The position numbers were made by a program, and so were the translations under genes. This document shows positions 34,290-44,084 of a stretch of 64,000 nt of DNA, one piece after another. Origin of the DNA: Brevundimonas subvibrioides. GTDB lineage: Bacteria > Pseudomonadota > Alphaproteobacteria > Caulobacterales > Caulobacteraceae. The DNA lies in the NCBI RefSeq assembly GCF_027271155.1, contig NZ_CP114542.1, positions 1 through 64,000 of the forward strand. The letters run 5' to 3'. Position 1 is the first letter of the stretch, and each line of letters starts with the position of its first letter. The notes under the pieces were generated by a model that saw only the letters and a program-made list of their open reading frames with translations, had not been told where the DNA came from and did no database searches.

Positions 34290-35452
34290 CCTACAAACCC
34301 CTGTTCTCCCGCGCCCTGGCGCTCGACCCCGAGCGGCTGCATTTCGCGGCCCACAGCCATCACCTCTGGCCGGACGCCAGTTTCGACGGTCAGGTGCGCG
34401 CCTGGGTCGAGGCGAACCATTTCGCTGACCGGAAATGGGACCTGATCCTGGGCGAGGTGGTCCCCGAGGCGCAGAAACACGTTGCCGCCGAGCTGCATCT
34501 GCCGGACCCGCAGACCGTCGTCTTCGCGCCCAACACCCATGATTTTCTGATCCGCGTCTTCTCGGGGTGGGAGACGAAGCCTGTCCGAATCCTGACGACC
34601 GACGGCGAGTTCCACGCCTTTCGCCGCCAGGCCGAGCGCTGGGAAGAGAGCGGCGACGCCGTCGTCACCCGCGTGCCGCTGGAGCCGTTCGAGACCTTCG
34701 ACGCCCGGTTCACGGCGGCCGCCCGGGGCGGCGGGCACGACGTGATCTTCGTCAGCCAGGTCTTCTTCAAGACCGGCCAGGCGATCGGCTGCATCGACGA
34801 CCTGGCCGCGCTCGCGAAACCGGAGGGGCCGTGGGTCATCGTCGATGGCTATCACGGCTTCATGGCCACCCCGACCGACCTGTCGGCGGTGGCGGACCGG
34901 ATCTTCTATGTCTCGGGCGGATACAAATACGCGATGACCGGCGAGGGCGCGGGCTTCCTGCATGCGCCGGACGACTTCTGCGAACGCCCTGTCGTCACCG
35001 GCTGGTTCGCGGAGTTCGGCAATCTGATGGGGCCGCCGGACGGCGTTCAGTATCGCGCCGACGCCGGCCGGTTCTGGGGCGCGACCTTCGACGCCACGCC
35101 GATTTACCGCTTCAACGGCGTGCGCCGGATGCTGGACGAGCAGGGGCTGACGACGGCCGCCATTTCGGCCCATGCGGACCGGCTGTCGGCGCGGTTCTCG
35201 GAAGCCCTGGCGGCCGGAGACTGCGGGCGTCCGGGCGAGGCCGTGATCCTGAACCCCGTCACCGGCGACGGCACGCCCCGCGCACGTTTTCTTGCGCTGA
35301 AGCACAGGGACGCGCAGGCGTGGCGGGCGCGGCTGCTGGAGGCCAATGTCGTCACCGACGTGCGCGACGAGGTCATTCGCTTTGGCTTTGGCCTGTATCA
35401 GGACGACGCCGACGTCGAACGCCTGATCGAGACCTGCCAACGCCTGTTCTGA
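34286..35452 (+). CDS. Class V aminotransferase, kynureninase-like
   Basis: PLP-dependent fold type I enzyme. FAAHSHHLWPDASFDGQ, VIVDGYHGF (the Asp that binds the pyridine ring) and VSGGYKYAMTGEGAGFLH, with the likely Schiff-base Lys, are visible. 388 residues. Related proteins are annotated as kynureninase or cysteine-desulfurase-like; the reaction is unknown. Its start lies inside the toxin gene's last codons, so it may be co-expressed with the toxin-antitoxin pair. A hairpin repeat follows the stop by 10 bases. Confidence 0.85.
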   Translation: MTYKPLFSRALALDPERLHFAAHSHHLWPDASFDGQVRAWVEANHFADRKWDLILGEVVPEAQKHVAAELHLPDPQTVVFAPNTHDFLIRVFSGWETKPVRILTTDGEFHAFRRQAERWEESGDAVVTRVPLEPFETFDARFTAAARGGGHDVIFVSQVFFKTGQAIGCIDDLAALAKPEGPWVIVDGYHGFMATPTDLSAVADRIFYVSGGYKYAMTGEGAGFLHAPDDFCERPVVTGWFAEFGNLMGPPDGVQYRADAGRFWGATFDATPIYRFNGVRRMLDEQGLTTAAISAHADRLSARFSEALAAGDCGRPGEAVILNPVTGDGTPRARFLALKHRDAQAWRARLLEANVVTDVRDEVIRFGFGLYQDDADVERLIETCQRLF

Positions 35453-35461
35453 CCGGCCTCC

Positions 35462-35524
35462 AGGGCATGATCGTTTGAGGTGGACCCACGTCGTGGGTCC
35501 AGCCGAAAGCGTGAATCATGCCCT
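35462..35524. repeat. Hairpin element after the aminotransferase gene
   Basis: Outer arms AGGGCATGAT (35462-35471) and ATCATGCCCT (35515-35524) are exact inverses. In the centre TGGACCCACG-t-CGTGGGTCCA (35481-35501) is a perfect 10-base stem. A GAATC lies beside the right arm. Directly followed by the 60-base repeat, together forming a bidirectional end between convergent genes. Confidence 0.75.
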
Positions 35525-35536
35525 CGCTGTTCTCTG

Positions 35537-35596
35537 GAGCCTGATTCACGGCATCGGCGGAATCGCGAAGCGATTCCACCTCAGCCGATCAGGCTC
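35537..35596. repeat. 60-base dispersed palindromic repeat, copy 2
   Basis: Same element as 6077-6136. The inner stem GGAATCGC-gaa-GCGATTCC is perfect here, and outer arms GAGCCTGAT and ATCAGGCTC pair. Contains GATTC (35543), GAATC (35560) and GATTC (35572). Its last base is the first base of the stop triplet of the next minus-strand gene. Confidence 0.75.
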
Positions 35597-36513
35597 TAGA
35601 AGAAGGTCGTGTCTTCCTGCTGGGTCGGCTGCGGCGTCGTGGTCGGCGGGGTGGGGCTGCCCGGTGTCGCGCGGGGGCGAGGCGGTGCCGTCTGGCCTGC
35701 CGTCCCCGGCTGACCCGGTTGGGACGGGGCGATCTGGCCGTCGGCCGGCGGGATGCCGGGCAGGGTCGGATAGGGCAGGCTGCCCGGCTCGGCGGGACCG
35801 GGCAGCCCGGGGGGCACCGGAGCACCGGGCTCGTCGAGGCTGGCGGGCGCGACGGCATCGGGCGCAGCGAAATCGTCGCGGATGAAGGCCCAGGACCGGG
35901 CGTCGGAACAGGCGCAGGCCTTCATGAAGCCTTCGCGATCGCGCCAGATGACCAGCGGATAGCCGGTCGGAATGCCCGCATCCCGCAGCAGGTCGGTCAG
36001 CTCGGCGACGAAGGCGCGGCTGGCATCGACCACGGCCGAGCGCGCCAGATTGCCATCCGCGGCCGGAATGCCCGCCGCCGTCCAGTTGGCGGCCGGGGTC
36101 GCGGTCCAGCGCTGGTACAGGCTCCAGTCACGGCTCAGCCAGAGTTCGGCGACTGTGGCGCGCTCGGCGGCCGTGGACAGGGCCTGGCCCTCCTTGTCCG
36201 GGCGGGCGAAGACGACGACGCGGACCTCGACGCCCCCGGCGCGCAGCTTCCCGGTCTCCTCGCGCTCGTAACGCTGGCTGGCGGCGCTGTCGCGATAGCC
36301 GATGATGTAGAGTGGCTGGCCCCCGCCGCCTTCGGACACCCAGGACGCCTCGTCCAGCAGGCGCTGGATCTCGGCCTGGTTGCGGGCCACGGTCACCGGC
36401 TGGAAGCGCGCATAGAAGTTCCAGTAGGCCCAGTAGCCGCCGCCCGCGATGGCCAGGCCGATGACGACCGCCAGGGCCGACCAGATCAGGAAACGACGCA
36501 TGCGGGGAGGCAC
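35596..36513 (-). CDS. Membrane-anchored protein with proline-rich tail, unknown function
   Basis: 305 residues: one N-terminal transmembrane helix (about 8-32), a folded domain to about residue 215 (YIIGYRDSAASQRYEREETGKLRAGGVEVRVVVFARPDKEG; WLSRDWSLYQRW; PTGYPLVIWRDREGFMKACACSD), and a 75-residue Pro/Gly/Thr-rich tail ending in DTTFF. The domain faces the periplasm if the positive N-terminus (MPPRMRR) stays inside. No family recognised with certainty. Confidence 0.78.
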   Translation of the reverse strand: MPPRMRRFLIWSALAVVIGLAIAGGGYWAYWNFYARFQPVTVARNQAEIQRLLDEASWVSEGGGGQPLYIIGYRDSAASQRYEREETGKLRAGGVEVRVVVFARPDKEGQALSTAAERATVAELWLSRDWSLYQRWTATPAANWTAAGIPAADGNLARSAVVDASRAFVAELTDLLRDAGIPTGYPLVIWRDREGFMKACACSDARSWAFIRDDFAAPDAVAPASLDEPGAPVPPGLPGPAEPGSLPYPTLPGIPPADGQIAPSQPGQPGTAGQTAPPRPRATPGSPTPPTTTPQPTQQEDTTFF

Positions 36514-36594
36514 TCCAGCTTCAGCTTAACGGCCACCATAATGCTTAACACCGAATTGCGTCGCCTCGAACACCGGCCGGGCAAAGGCGAGGCC

Positions 36595-38097
36595 TCACCC
36601 CATGGTCGGGATGACGAAGCTGGAATCCGCGTGCTCCAGATCGCTGTCGGGCCAGCGGGCGGTAATGGTCTTGACCTTGGTCCAGAACTTCACGCCTTCC
36701 ATGCCGTGCTGGTTGGTGTCGCCGAAGGCCGACCGCTTCCAGCCGCCGAAGGTGTGATAGGCGACCGGCACCGGGATCGGGACGTTGATGCCGACCATGC
36801 CGACATTGACCCGGGCAGCGAAGTCGCGCGCCGCGCGGCCGTTCTGGGTGAAGATGGCGACGCCGTTGCCGTACTGGTGCTTCGAGGGCAGGCTCAGCGC
36901 CTCCTCGAAGCTGGCGGCGCGGACGATCTGCAGCACGGGGCCGAAGATCTCCTCCTTGTAGGATTCCATCCCGGGCGTGACGTGGTCGAACAGCGACGGG
37001 CCGATGAAGTATCCCTTTTCGTGGCCCTGCAGGCTGAAGCCGCGGCCGTCGACGACCAGCTCGGCACCGTCCTTGACCCCCTGCTCGATCCAGCCTTCGA
37101 CGCGGGCCTTGTGCTGGGCCGTGACCACCGGGCCGTAGTGCGCACCCGCGTCGGTGGAGACGCCGACCCGCATCATCGGGATCTCGGCGATCATCCGCTC
37201 GCGCAGCTCGTCGGCGGTCTTCTTGCCGACCGGCACGACTACCGGAAGGGCCATGCAGCGTTCGCCGGCCGAGCCATAGGCGGCCCCGGACAGGTCCTTG
37301 ATCACCTGGTCCATGTCGGCGTCGGGCAGGACGATGCCGTGGTTCTTGGCCCCGCCCATGGCCTGGACCCGCTTATGGTTGGCCGCGCCCACCTGGTAGA
37401 CATAGTGAGCAATGTCGGACGAGCCGACGAAGCTGACGGCGTGGATCTGCGGGTGGGTCAGGATGGCATCGACCGCCGCCTTGTCGCCGTGGACGACGTT
37501 GAGGACGCCGGCGGGGGCCCCCGCCTCCATCATCAGCTCGGCCAGACGGACAGGCACCGACGGATCACGCTCGGAAGGCTTGAGGATGAAGGTGTTGCCC
37601 ACCGCGACGGCCACGCCGAACATCCACATCGGGATCATGGCCGGGAAGTTGAACGGGGTGATGCCCGAGACCACGCCCAGGGGCTGGCGCATCGAATAGA
37701 CGTCGATGCCAGGGCCGGCACCCCAGGTGTATTCGCCCTTCAGGGCGTGGGGGATGCCGCAGGCGAACTCGATCACCTCCAGCCCGCGCTGGATGTCGCC
37801 TTTCGAGTCCGCGACCACCTTGCCGTGCTCCGACGACAGCAGTTCGGCCAGCTCGGTCATATTGGCCTCGACCAGCCGCTTGAACTCGAACATCACGCGC
37901 GCGCGGCGCTGGGGGTTCGTGCTGGACCAGCCCTCGAAGGCGTTCTGGGCGGACTGGACCGCGCGGTCCATCTCCTCGATCGAGGCCAGCTGGACGCGGG
38001 CCTGAACCTCTCCGGTGTTCGGGTTGAACACCTCGGCGAACCGGCCGGACGTTCCCGTGAAGGACGCACCGTCGATGAAATGGTGGATGTCGCGCAT
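36595..38097 (-). CDS. mmsA: Methylmalonate-semialdehyde dehydrogenase (CoA-acylating)
   Basis: Converts methylmalonate semialdehyde to propionyl-CoA (and malonate semialdehyde to acetyl-CoA) in valine and inositol breakdown. 500 residues; NAD-binding ITPFNFPAMIPMWM, GSAGERCMALPV with catalytic Cys281, and EIFGPVL are family motifs. The next gene upstream is a cobalamin adenosyltransferase, which fits propionyl-CoA conversion through methylmalonyl-CoA mutase. Confidence 0.95.
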   Translation of the reverse strand: MRDIHHFIDGASFTGTSGRFAEVFNPNTGEVQARVQLASIEEMDRAVQSAQNAFEGWSSTNPQRRARVMFEFKRLVEANMTELAELLSSEHGKVVADSKGDIQRGLEVIEFACGIPHALKGEYTWGAGPGIDVYSMRQPLGVVSGITPFNFPAMIPMWMFGVAVAVGNTFILKPSERDPSVPVRLAELMMEAGAPAGVLNVVHGDKAAVDAILTHPQIHAVSFVGSSDIAHYVYQVGAANHKRVQAMGGAKNHGIVLPDADMDQVIKDLSGAAYGSAGERCMALPVVVPVGKKTADELRERMIAEIPMMRVGVSTDAGAHYGPVVTAQHKARVEGWIEQGVKDGAELVVDGRGFSLQGHEKGYFIGPSLFDHVTPGMESYKEEIFGPVLQIVRAASFEEALSLPSKHQYGNGVAIFTQNGRAARDFAARVNVGMVGINVPIPVPVAYHTFGGWKRSAFGDTNQHGMEGVKFWTKVKTITARWPDSDLEHADSSFVIPTMG

Positions 38098-38167
38098 GGC
38101 GTTTCCCTGAAAGCAGACTGTTCTTGTTTGCGGGCGGTTTAGCCCCGCGCCGGGATGGACGCCAGCG

Positions 38168-38740
38168 TCACCGCGTGGAACCGGGGACCCACTTCACATC
38201 GCCCGCACCGTTGGCATTGGCGCGTCGGGCCGCCACGAAAAGGTGGTCGGACAGTCGGTTCAGATAGCGCAGGGCCTCCGGCGTCACGGCCGCGCCCGTC
38301 TCCACAAGGCGGATGGTGTCGCGCTCTGCCCGCCGGGCGACCGTCCGGGCCAGGTGCAGATGGGCCGACAGCGGCGAGCCGCCCGGCAGGATGAAGCTGT
38401 CCAGCGACTTCAGGCTCTCGTTCATCCAGTCGATCTCGGCCTCGAGCCGTTCGACCTGCGACTGCACCATGCGCAGGGCTGCCCACGTCGGCGGCGGGTC
38501 CAGCGGCGTGGCCAGATCGGCCCCCAGGTCGAACAGCTCGTTCTGGATCCGGCCCAGCATGGCGTCGATGCGGTCGTTCTGGCCTGAATGCAGCCGGGCC
38601 ACGCCGATCACGGCGTTCAATTCGTCGACCGTGCCATAGGCCTCCACGCGGGGATCGCTCTTGGACACGCGCTCGCCCGAGGCCAGGCCGGTGTCGCCAC
38701 CGTCGCCGGTGCGGGTATAGATCCTGTTCAGAACGACCAC
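38168..38740 (-). CDS. Cob(I)alamin adenosyltransferase, PduO type
   Basis: Transfers adenosyl from ATP to cob(I)alamin, making the cofactor for methylmalonyl-CoA mutase. The ATP-binding N-terminus IYTRTGDGGDTGLASGERVSK, then VEAYGTVDELNAVIG and the helical bundle with RYLNRLSDHLFVAARRAN are the PduO/MMAB signature. 190 residues. 13 bases after the small twin-transmembrane gene and upstream of mmsA, so a three-gene minus-strand unit is likely. Confidence 0.94.
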   Translation of the reverse strand: MVVLNRIYTRTGDGGDTGLASGERVSKSDPRVEAYGTVDELNAVIGVARLHSGQNDRIDAMLGRIQNELFDLGADLATPLDPPPTWAALRMVQSQVERLEAEIDWMNESLKSLDSFILPGGSPLSAHLHLARTVARRAERDTIRLVETGAAVTPEALRYLNRLSDHLFVAARRANANGAGDVKWVPGSTR

Positions 38741-38753
38741 GCGCGTCTCCTCG

Positions 38754-38960
38754 TCAGCCGCCGTGGCTGCTTCTCCACCACAGCCCGGCCATCAGCAGGA
38801 CCACGGCGGTCGCCTGCATGACCACGCGCAGCCGCATCAGCCGGTTGGAATTGGACCGCGCATAGTCCCCGCCACGAAATAGCGAATAGATGCCGAAACC
38901 CAGCACCACCGCGACGGCGAGAATGGCCAGAAGGATCAGGATGTCGAACACAATGCCCAT
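38754..38960 (-). CDS. Twin-transmembrane (HIG1-like) protein
   Basis: 68 residues with two transmembrane helices (about 5-27 and 45-63) around a short basic loop (RGGDYARSNSNRLMRLRVV). RSNSNRLMRLRV is typical of the small HIG1-domain/twin-transmembrane proteins common in alphaproteobacteria, some of which are linked to cytochrome oxidase assembly. It often sits near the adenosyltransferase gene, as here. Confidence 0.83.
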   Translation of the reverse strand: MGIVFDILILLAILAVAVVLGFGIYSLFRGGDYARSNSNRLMRLRVVMQATAVVLLMAGLWWRSSHGG

Positions 38961-39092
38961 GGCGGCCTCTTAATCCCCCGCGATCCGTGACGCCAGCGGC
39001 GGTCGCGCCGCACCCCGTTAAGATCTGACAAACCACGCTCGTCGCCGTCCTCCTAACCTTTGCCGTTCAAAATGCGCCGGTCAGGAGTTCCG

Positions 39093-40217
39093 TTGACCGA
39101 TCGTGCCGTCCGAAACCTCGCCAATCTGCGCAAGTCAGCCTCCACTGCGCGGGTGCTGAACCTGCTGCAGGTATGGCGTCAGCATCGGGACACCGAGGCC
39201 TGGAAGGCCCAGCCCCTGTTCACCAATCAGGTGCTGAACAAGGCGTTGATCATCAAGCACCGCCTGCGACGCAACGAGATCGAACAGTTCCGCATCCGGC
39301 GCTACGTCGCCACCAAGATCGTCCTGCCGATCGACGGCGCGGACCTGCGCATCGGCGGCCGCTATCTGTTCGTGGATCAGATCGGCTTCGAAAAGACGCT
39401 GGAGGAGAGCTTCGGGATCAGCCCGCAACATCCTGACCGGCAAACCCTGGCACTGATCGACGAATTGCCAAGTCTCGATCCCTTCCTGCTGCGCGAGCAA
39501 CTGCGCCGGAATGGTCTGATCCCGGCCCCCTGCTATTTCAACCTGTCAGAGGCCGATGTGGCCCGGATGACGGCCTTCGTTTCCGACGAGATCAGGCCTC
39601 TGGTCGACCTGAGCGTGGGGCTCGACAACGAGCTGTCGACAGAGAATCCGGTGGCCCGGCTGACGGCCAAGATCATGTCGAACACGGCCAGGGAGGACCT
39701 GAGCGCCCTGGGGCAAACCCTGCAGTTGCCCCCCCACGAATATGAGGAGGGCGTCTTCTGCTGGAAGGGCTTCCTCTATTACAAATGGGCCCTGCAGAGT
39801 GTCACGGGCGAGATCGGCGGCGTGGTCGACAGCGTGCAGCGGGTCCAGGCCTCCGGTCGGATCGATGCCGACCAGCACGCCGAGATCGACCGCGCGCGCG
39901 CGAAGATCCGGCACCGCATCCTGCTGACCTGCGAGGCCACGGCCGACATGCTGCGCATTTATGACGACGCCTTTCGAGGCCTGACGCGCGAAGGGCGTCC
40001 GACCGCCTTTCGCGACTTCCTGCGCGACTCGCCGCTGCTGTTCGCACGGCTGGGTGAGCGGCTGGGGGCCGTCCAGCACATCGTCAGCTTCTGGAGCTAC
40101 CGGACGGCCCCGGACAAGGCACCGCCCAATGCCGAGGAGCTGATCGACCTGCTGTCCGATTTCGAAATGAGCCTTGCGGGCACGGATCTGCCGACCGTGC
40201 CGGCGCTGGCGGCCTGA
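39093..40217 (+). CDS. Conserved protein of unknown function, paralogue A
   Basis: 374 residues from TTG 39093, chosen because it follows CAGGAG at the right distance and gives LTDRAVRNL, matching the start of the neighbouring paralogue (MTDRSVRSL). No transmembrane helix or signal peptide; probably helical. Conserved between the two copies: ASTARVLNLL, IKHRLRRNE, LPSLDPFLxREQLRR, APCYF, EGVFCWKGFLYYKW, FRDFL, FARLG, GAxQHIVSFW. No known fold or motif recognised. Its stop codon lies in the first unit of an 8-base tandem repeat. Confidence 0.8.
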   Translation: MTDRAVRNLANLRKSASTARVLNLLQVWRQHRDTEAWKAQPLFTNQVLNKALIIKHRLRRNEIEQFRIRRYVATKIVLPIDGADLRIGGRYLFVDQIGFEKTLEESFGISPQHPDRQTLALIDELPSLDPFLLREQLRRNGLIPAPCYFNLSEADVARMTAFVSDEIRPLVDLSVGLDNELSTENPVARLTAKIMSNTAREDLSALGQTLQLPPHEYEEGVFCWKGFLYYKWALQSVTGEIGGVVDSVQRVQASGRIDADQHAEIDRARAKIRHRILLTCEATADMLRIYDDAFRGLTREGRPTAFRDFLRDSPLLFARLGERLGAVQHIVSFWSYRTAPDKAPPNAEELIDLLSDFEMSLAGTDLPTVPALAA

Positions 40218-40253
40218 GGGCCTGAGGGCCTGAGGGCCTGAGGGCCTGAGGGC
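40214..40253. repeat. Five tandem copies of CTGAGGGC
   Basis: Exact 8-base unit repeated five times, beginning at the stop codon of paralogue A and ending about 80 bases before paralogue B. Uninterrupted short repeats like this change copy number by slippage. An AT-rich stretch (40268-40325) follows and probably holds the promoter of paralogue B. Confidence 0.85.
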
Positions 40254-40331
40254 CAGGGCGTGGGCTGGTTATGGTGTTGTAAACCATAGACTGTGTCTCA
40301 TTTTCAATCAATCTACAGTTAGTGTGTGTTC

Positions 40332-41447
40332 ATGACGGATCGCTCTGTTCGAAGTCTTGAATTCCTCGAACGCTCTGCGTCCACAGCGCGAGTGCTCAAT
40401 CTGCTGAAGATTTCGAGAGAGAATCGGGACTCGCCCGAATGGCGCGAGCGCCCATTGTTTCAGACCCCGGCGCTCAATACCTGTCTGCTTATCAAGCACC
40501 GCCTCCGGCGCAACGAAACCGATGCCTTCCGCGGGCGTCGCCAGACGGCCACCAAGGTGATCGTCCCAATTGATAATGGGGAACTCAGGTCGGGGGGGCG
40601 GTACGTCTTCGTCAATCAGATCAATTTTGAAGCGACGCTGCTGGAGGTCTTCGGCATTCAACCCGAACATCCGGACGTGAATACGCTCCGCCTCATGGAC
40701 CAGCTTCCGTCTCTGGACCCCTTCCTGATGCGTGAGCAACTCAGGCGATCCGGAATCGATCCCGCGCCTTGCTATTTCGCGCTCAGCGACGCCGATCTGC
40801 AGAATATGCTCAACTTCGTGAAGGCCGAGATCACGCCTCTGGTCGCCCTGTGCATGGGCGATGCCTCCGCCAGCGCAAGTTCGATCGACCGAATGGCGTC
40901 GAAAATCCTTTCCAACGCTAACGGAGACGGCATGGAAGCTCTGGGCCAGACGCTGAGGCTCAACCCCGAGCAATATCAGGAAGGGGTCTTCTGCTGGAAG
41001 GGCTTCCTCTACTACAAGTGGAGCCTGAAAAGCATGACATCGCAGATCGCCGACGTGGCGGATCGGGTGGGCTCAGTGCAGGTCGCCGGCCCGGTCGACC
41101 AGGCGGCACGAGAGTATATCGGCCGCGGACGTCAGGTGCTCCGAAACAAGATCGGCAAGACCTGCGCGGGCGTTCGCGCCACCCTCCAGATCTATGACGA
41201 GGCCTATGCCAGCCTGACCCAGGAAGGAAATCCGCTGGATTTCCGGGATTTTCTGCTGGAGGCCCCCTATCTGTTCGCGCGTCTCGGGGACCAGCTGGGC
41301 GCCATCCAGCATATCGTCAGCTTCTGGACATTCCGGTTTGGTCCTCGTGCGACCGCCGTGGGCGCAGAAGAGCTGATGGACATCTTCATGGATTTCGAGA
41401 TCGGCCTGAGAGGGCGCGACGAAACAGACGACGCGATCGCCGCCTGA
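40332..41447 (+). CDS. Conserved protein of unknown function, paralogue B
   Basis: 371 residues, about half identical by eye to the preceding gene along its whole length; motifs as listed there, including QEGVFCWKGFLYYKW and FARLGDQLGAIQHIVSFW. ATG 40332 aligns with the TTG of paralogue A; ATG 40326 is possible. Codon use is less GC-rich than in paralogue A, so the two copies have not been recently homogenised. Ended by a strong terminator shared with ahcY. Confidence 0.82.
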   Translation: MTDRSVRSLEFLERSASTARVLNLLKISRENRDSPEWRERPLFQTPALNTCLLIKHRLRRNETDAFRGRRQTATKVIVPIDNGELRSGGRYVFVNQINFEATLLEVFGIQPEHPDVNTLRLMDQLPSLDPFLMREQLRRSGIDPAPCYFALSDADLQNMLNFVKAEITPLVALCMGDASASASSIDRMASKILSNANGDGMEALGQTLRLNPEQYQEGVFCWKGFLYYKWSLKSMTSQIADVADRVGSVQVAGPVDQAAREYIGRGRQVLRNKIGKTCAGVRATLQIYDEAYASLTQEGNPLDFRDFLLEAPYLFARLGDQLGAIQHIVSFWTFRFGPRATAVGAEELMDIFMDFEIGLRGRDETDDAIAA

Positions 41448-41453
41448 ACGGCA

Positions 41454-41479
41454 AAAGGCCGGCCAGACGGCCGGCCTTT
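41454..41479. terminator. Bidirectional terminator between paralogue B and ahcY
   Basis: Perfect 11-base stem AAAGGCCGGCC / GGCCGGCCTTT with an AGAC loop, then CTTTTTC on the plus strand and a run of A before it for the minus-strand direction. It ends both convergent transcripts. Confidence 0.88.
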
Positions 41480-41507
41480 CTTTTTCGATGCGGGCCTTCG
41501 CGACCGT

Positions 41508-42899
<1,392 letters not shown>

Positions 42900-42979
42900 G
42901 GGCAGCTCTTTCCGGCGACATGGGCCGTTGGCGTGAAATCGATTGGCGCGCGTATAGCCGCCAACCGTCTCGGGAGCAA

Positions 42980-43007
42980 GATCGTATAAGGATGTCCTTA
43001 TATGATC
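42980..43007. promoter_or_regulatory. Palindromic operator upstream of ahcY
   Basis: GATC-g-TATAAGGA-tg-TCCTTATA-t-GATC: symmetric over 28 bases except for one pair and the centre, 80 bases before the ahcY start and 50 before bioB. The form resembles the sites of ArsR-type methionine-cycle regulators (SahR/SamR) known from comparative genomics. It may also affect bioB. Confidence 0.65.
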
Positions 43008-43057
43008 GCCTGAATCACCCGCTTGGCGGGACAGGTTCGGGAGGGTAGCAACCCGCC

Positions 43058-44074
43058 ATGGCCGACGACGTATCCCCCCTCCGCCCCGCCCTCACCGATC
43101 CTGCGGTTCCACGCCACGACTGGACCCTGGATCAGGTCGAGGGCCTGTTCGCGCGGCCGTTCATGGAACTGGTCTTCGACGCCGCGACGGTTCACCGCCG
43201 CTGGTTCGACCCTTCCGAAGTGCAGAAGTCGCAGCTGTTGTCGATCAAGACCGGCGGCTGTGCCGAGAACTGCGGCTATTGTTCGCAATCGGCCGCGTTC
43301 GATACGGGGTTGAAGGCCGGCAAGCTGATGGACACCACGGCTGTGCTGGCAGAGGCCATGGCGGCCAGGGCGGGCGGAGCGTCGCGCTTCTGCATGGGGG
43401 CGGCCTGGCGCGAACTGAAGGATCGCGACACGCCCAGACTGGCAGCGATGATCTCGGGCGTGAAGGCCCTGGGTCTGGAAACCTGCGCGACCCTCGGGAT
43501 GCTGACGGCGGATCAGGCGAGGCAGCTCAAGGCGGCCGGTCTGGACTTCTACAACCACAACCTGGACACCGGCCCCGAATACTATGCCGATGTGGTCACG
43601 ACCCGGACCTATCAGGACCGGCTGGACACGCTGGCGCACGTCCGGGACGCGGGCATGAGCACCTGCTGCGGCGGCATTGTCGGCATGGGCGAGAGCCGCA
43701 GGGACCGCGCCGGCCTGCTGCACGCCCTGGCGACCCTGCCGGTCCACCCCGACAGCTTGCCGGTCAATGCCCTGGTGCCCGTGACCGGCACCCCGCTGGG
43801 TGAGCGGGTGCTCAGGACCGGCGAGATCGATCCGATCGAGTTCGTGCGTACCGTCGCGGTCGCGCGGCTGGTCTGCCCGAAAGCCATGGTGCGTCTGTCG
43901 GCCGGTCGTGAATCCATGAGCCCGGAGATGCAGGCACTCTGCTTCCTGGCGGGGGCCAATTCGATATTCGTCGGGGGCAGGCTTCTGACGACGCCCAATC
44001 CCGGGCAGGACGAGGACGCACGCCTGTTCGCCCTGCTGGACTTGCGGTCGATGGAACCGAAAGCGGCGGCCTAG
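43058..44074 (+). CDS. bioB: Biotin synthase
   Basis: Radical SAM enzyme that inserts sulfur into dethiobiotin. [11 protein letters not shown] gives Cys68, Cys72 and Cys75 for the 4Fe-4S cluster; [16 protein letters not shown] and RLSAGRESM are family motifs, the last holding the Arg that binds the 2Fe-2S cluster. 338 residues. No bioA, bioD or bioF nearby. Divergent from ahcY, both using SAM metabolism. Confidence 0.96.
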   Translation: MADDVSPLRPALTDPAVPRHDWTLDQVEGLFARPFMELVFDAATVHRRWFDPSEVQKSQLLSIKTGGCAENCGYCSQSAAFDTGLKAGKLMDTTAVLAEAMAARAGGASRFCMGAAWRELKDRDTPRLAAMISGVKALGLETCATLGMLTADQARQLKAAGLDFYNHNLDTGPEYYADVVTTRTYQDRLDTLAHVRDAGMSTCCGGIVGMGESRRDRAGLLHALATLPVHPDSLPVNALVPVTGTPLGERVLRTGEIDPIEFVRTVAVARLVCPKAMVRLSAGRESMSPEMQALCFLAGANSIFVGGRLLTTPNPGQDEDARLFALLDLRSMEPKAAA

Positions 44075-44084
44075 CCGGTCGCGA

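Noticed and set aside
35719..38142. 807-codon plus-strand frame opposite the proline-rich protein and mmsA
   Set aside because: It spans two real genes and their gap and shows only shadow composition.
42900..43057. SAH or SAM riboswitch in the ahcY leader
   Set aside because: I could not fold a known riboswitch consensus; the clear feature is a DNA palindrome, which fits a protein operator better.
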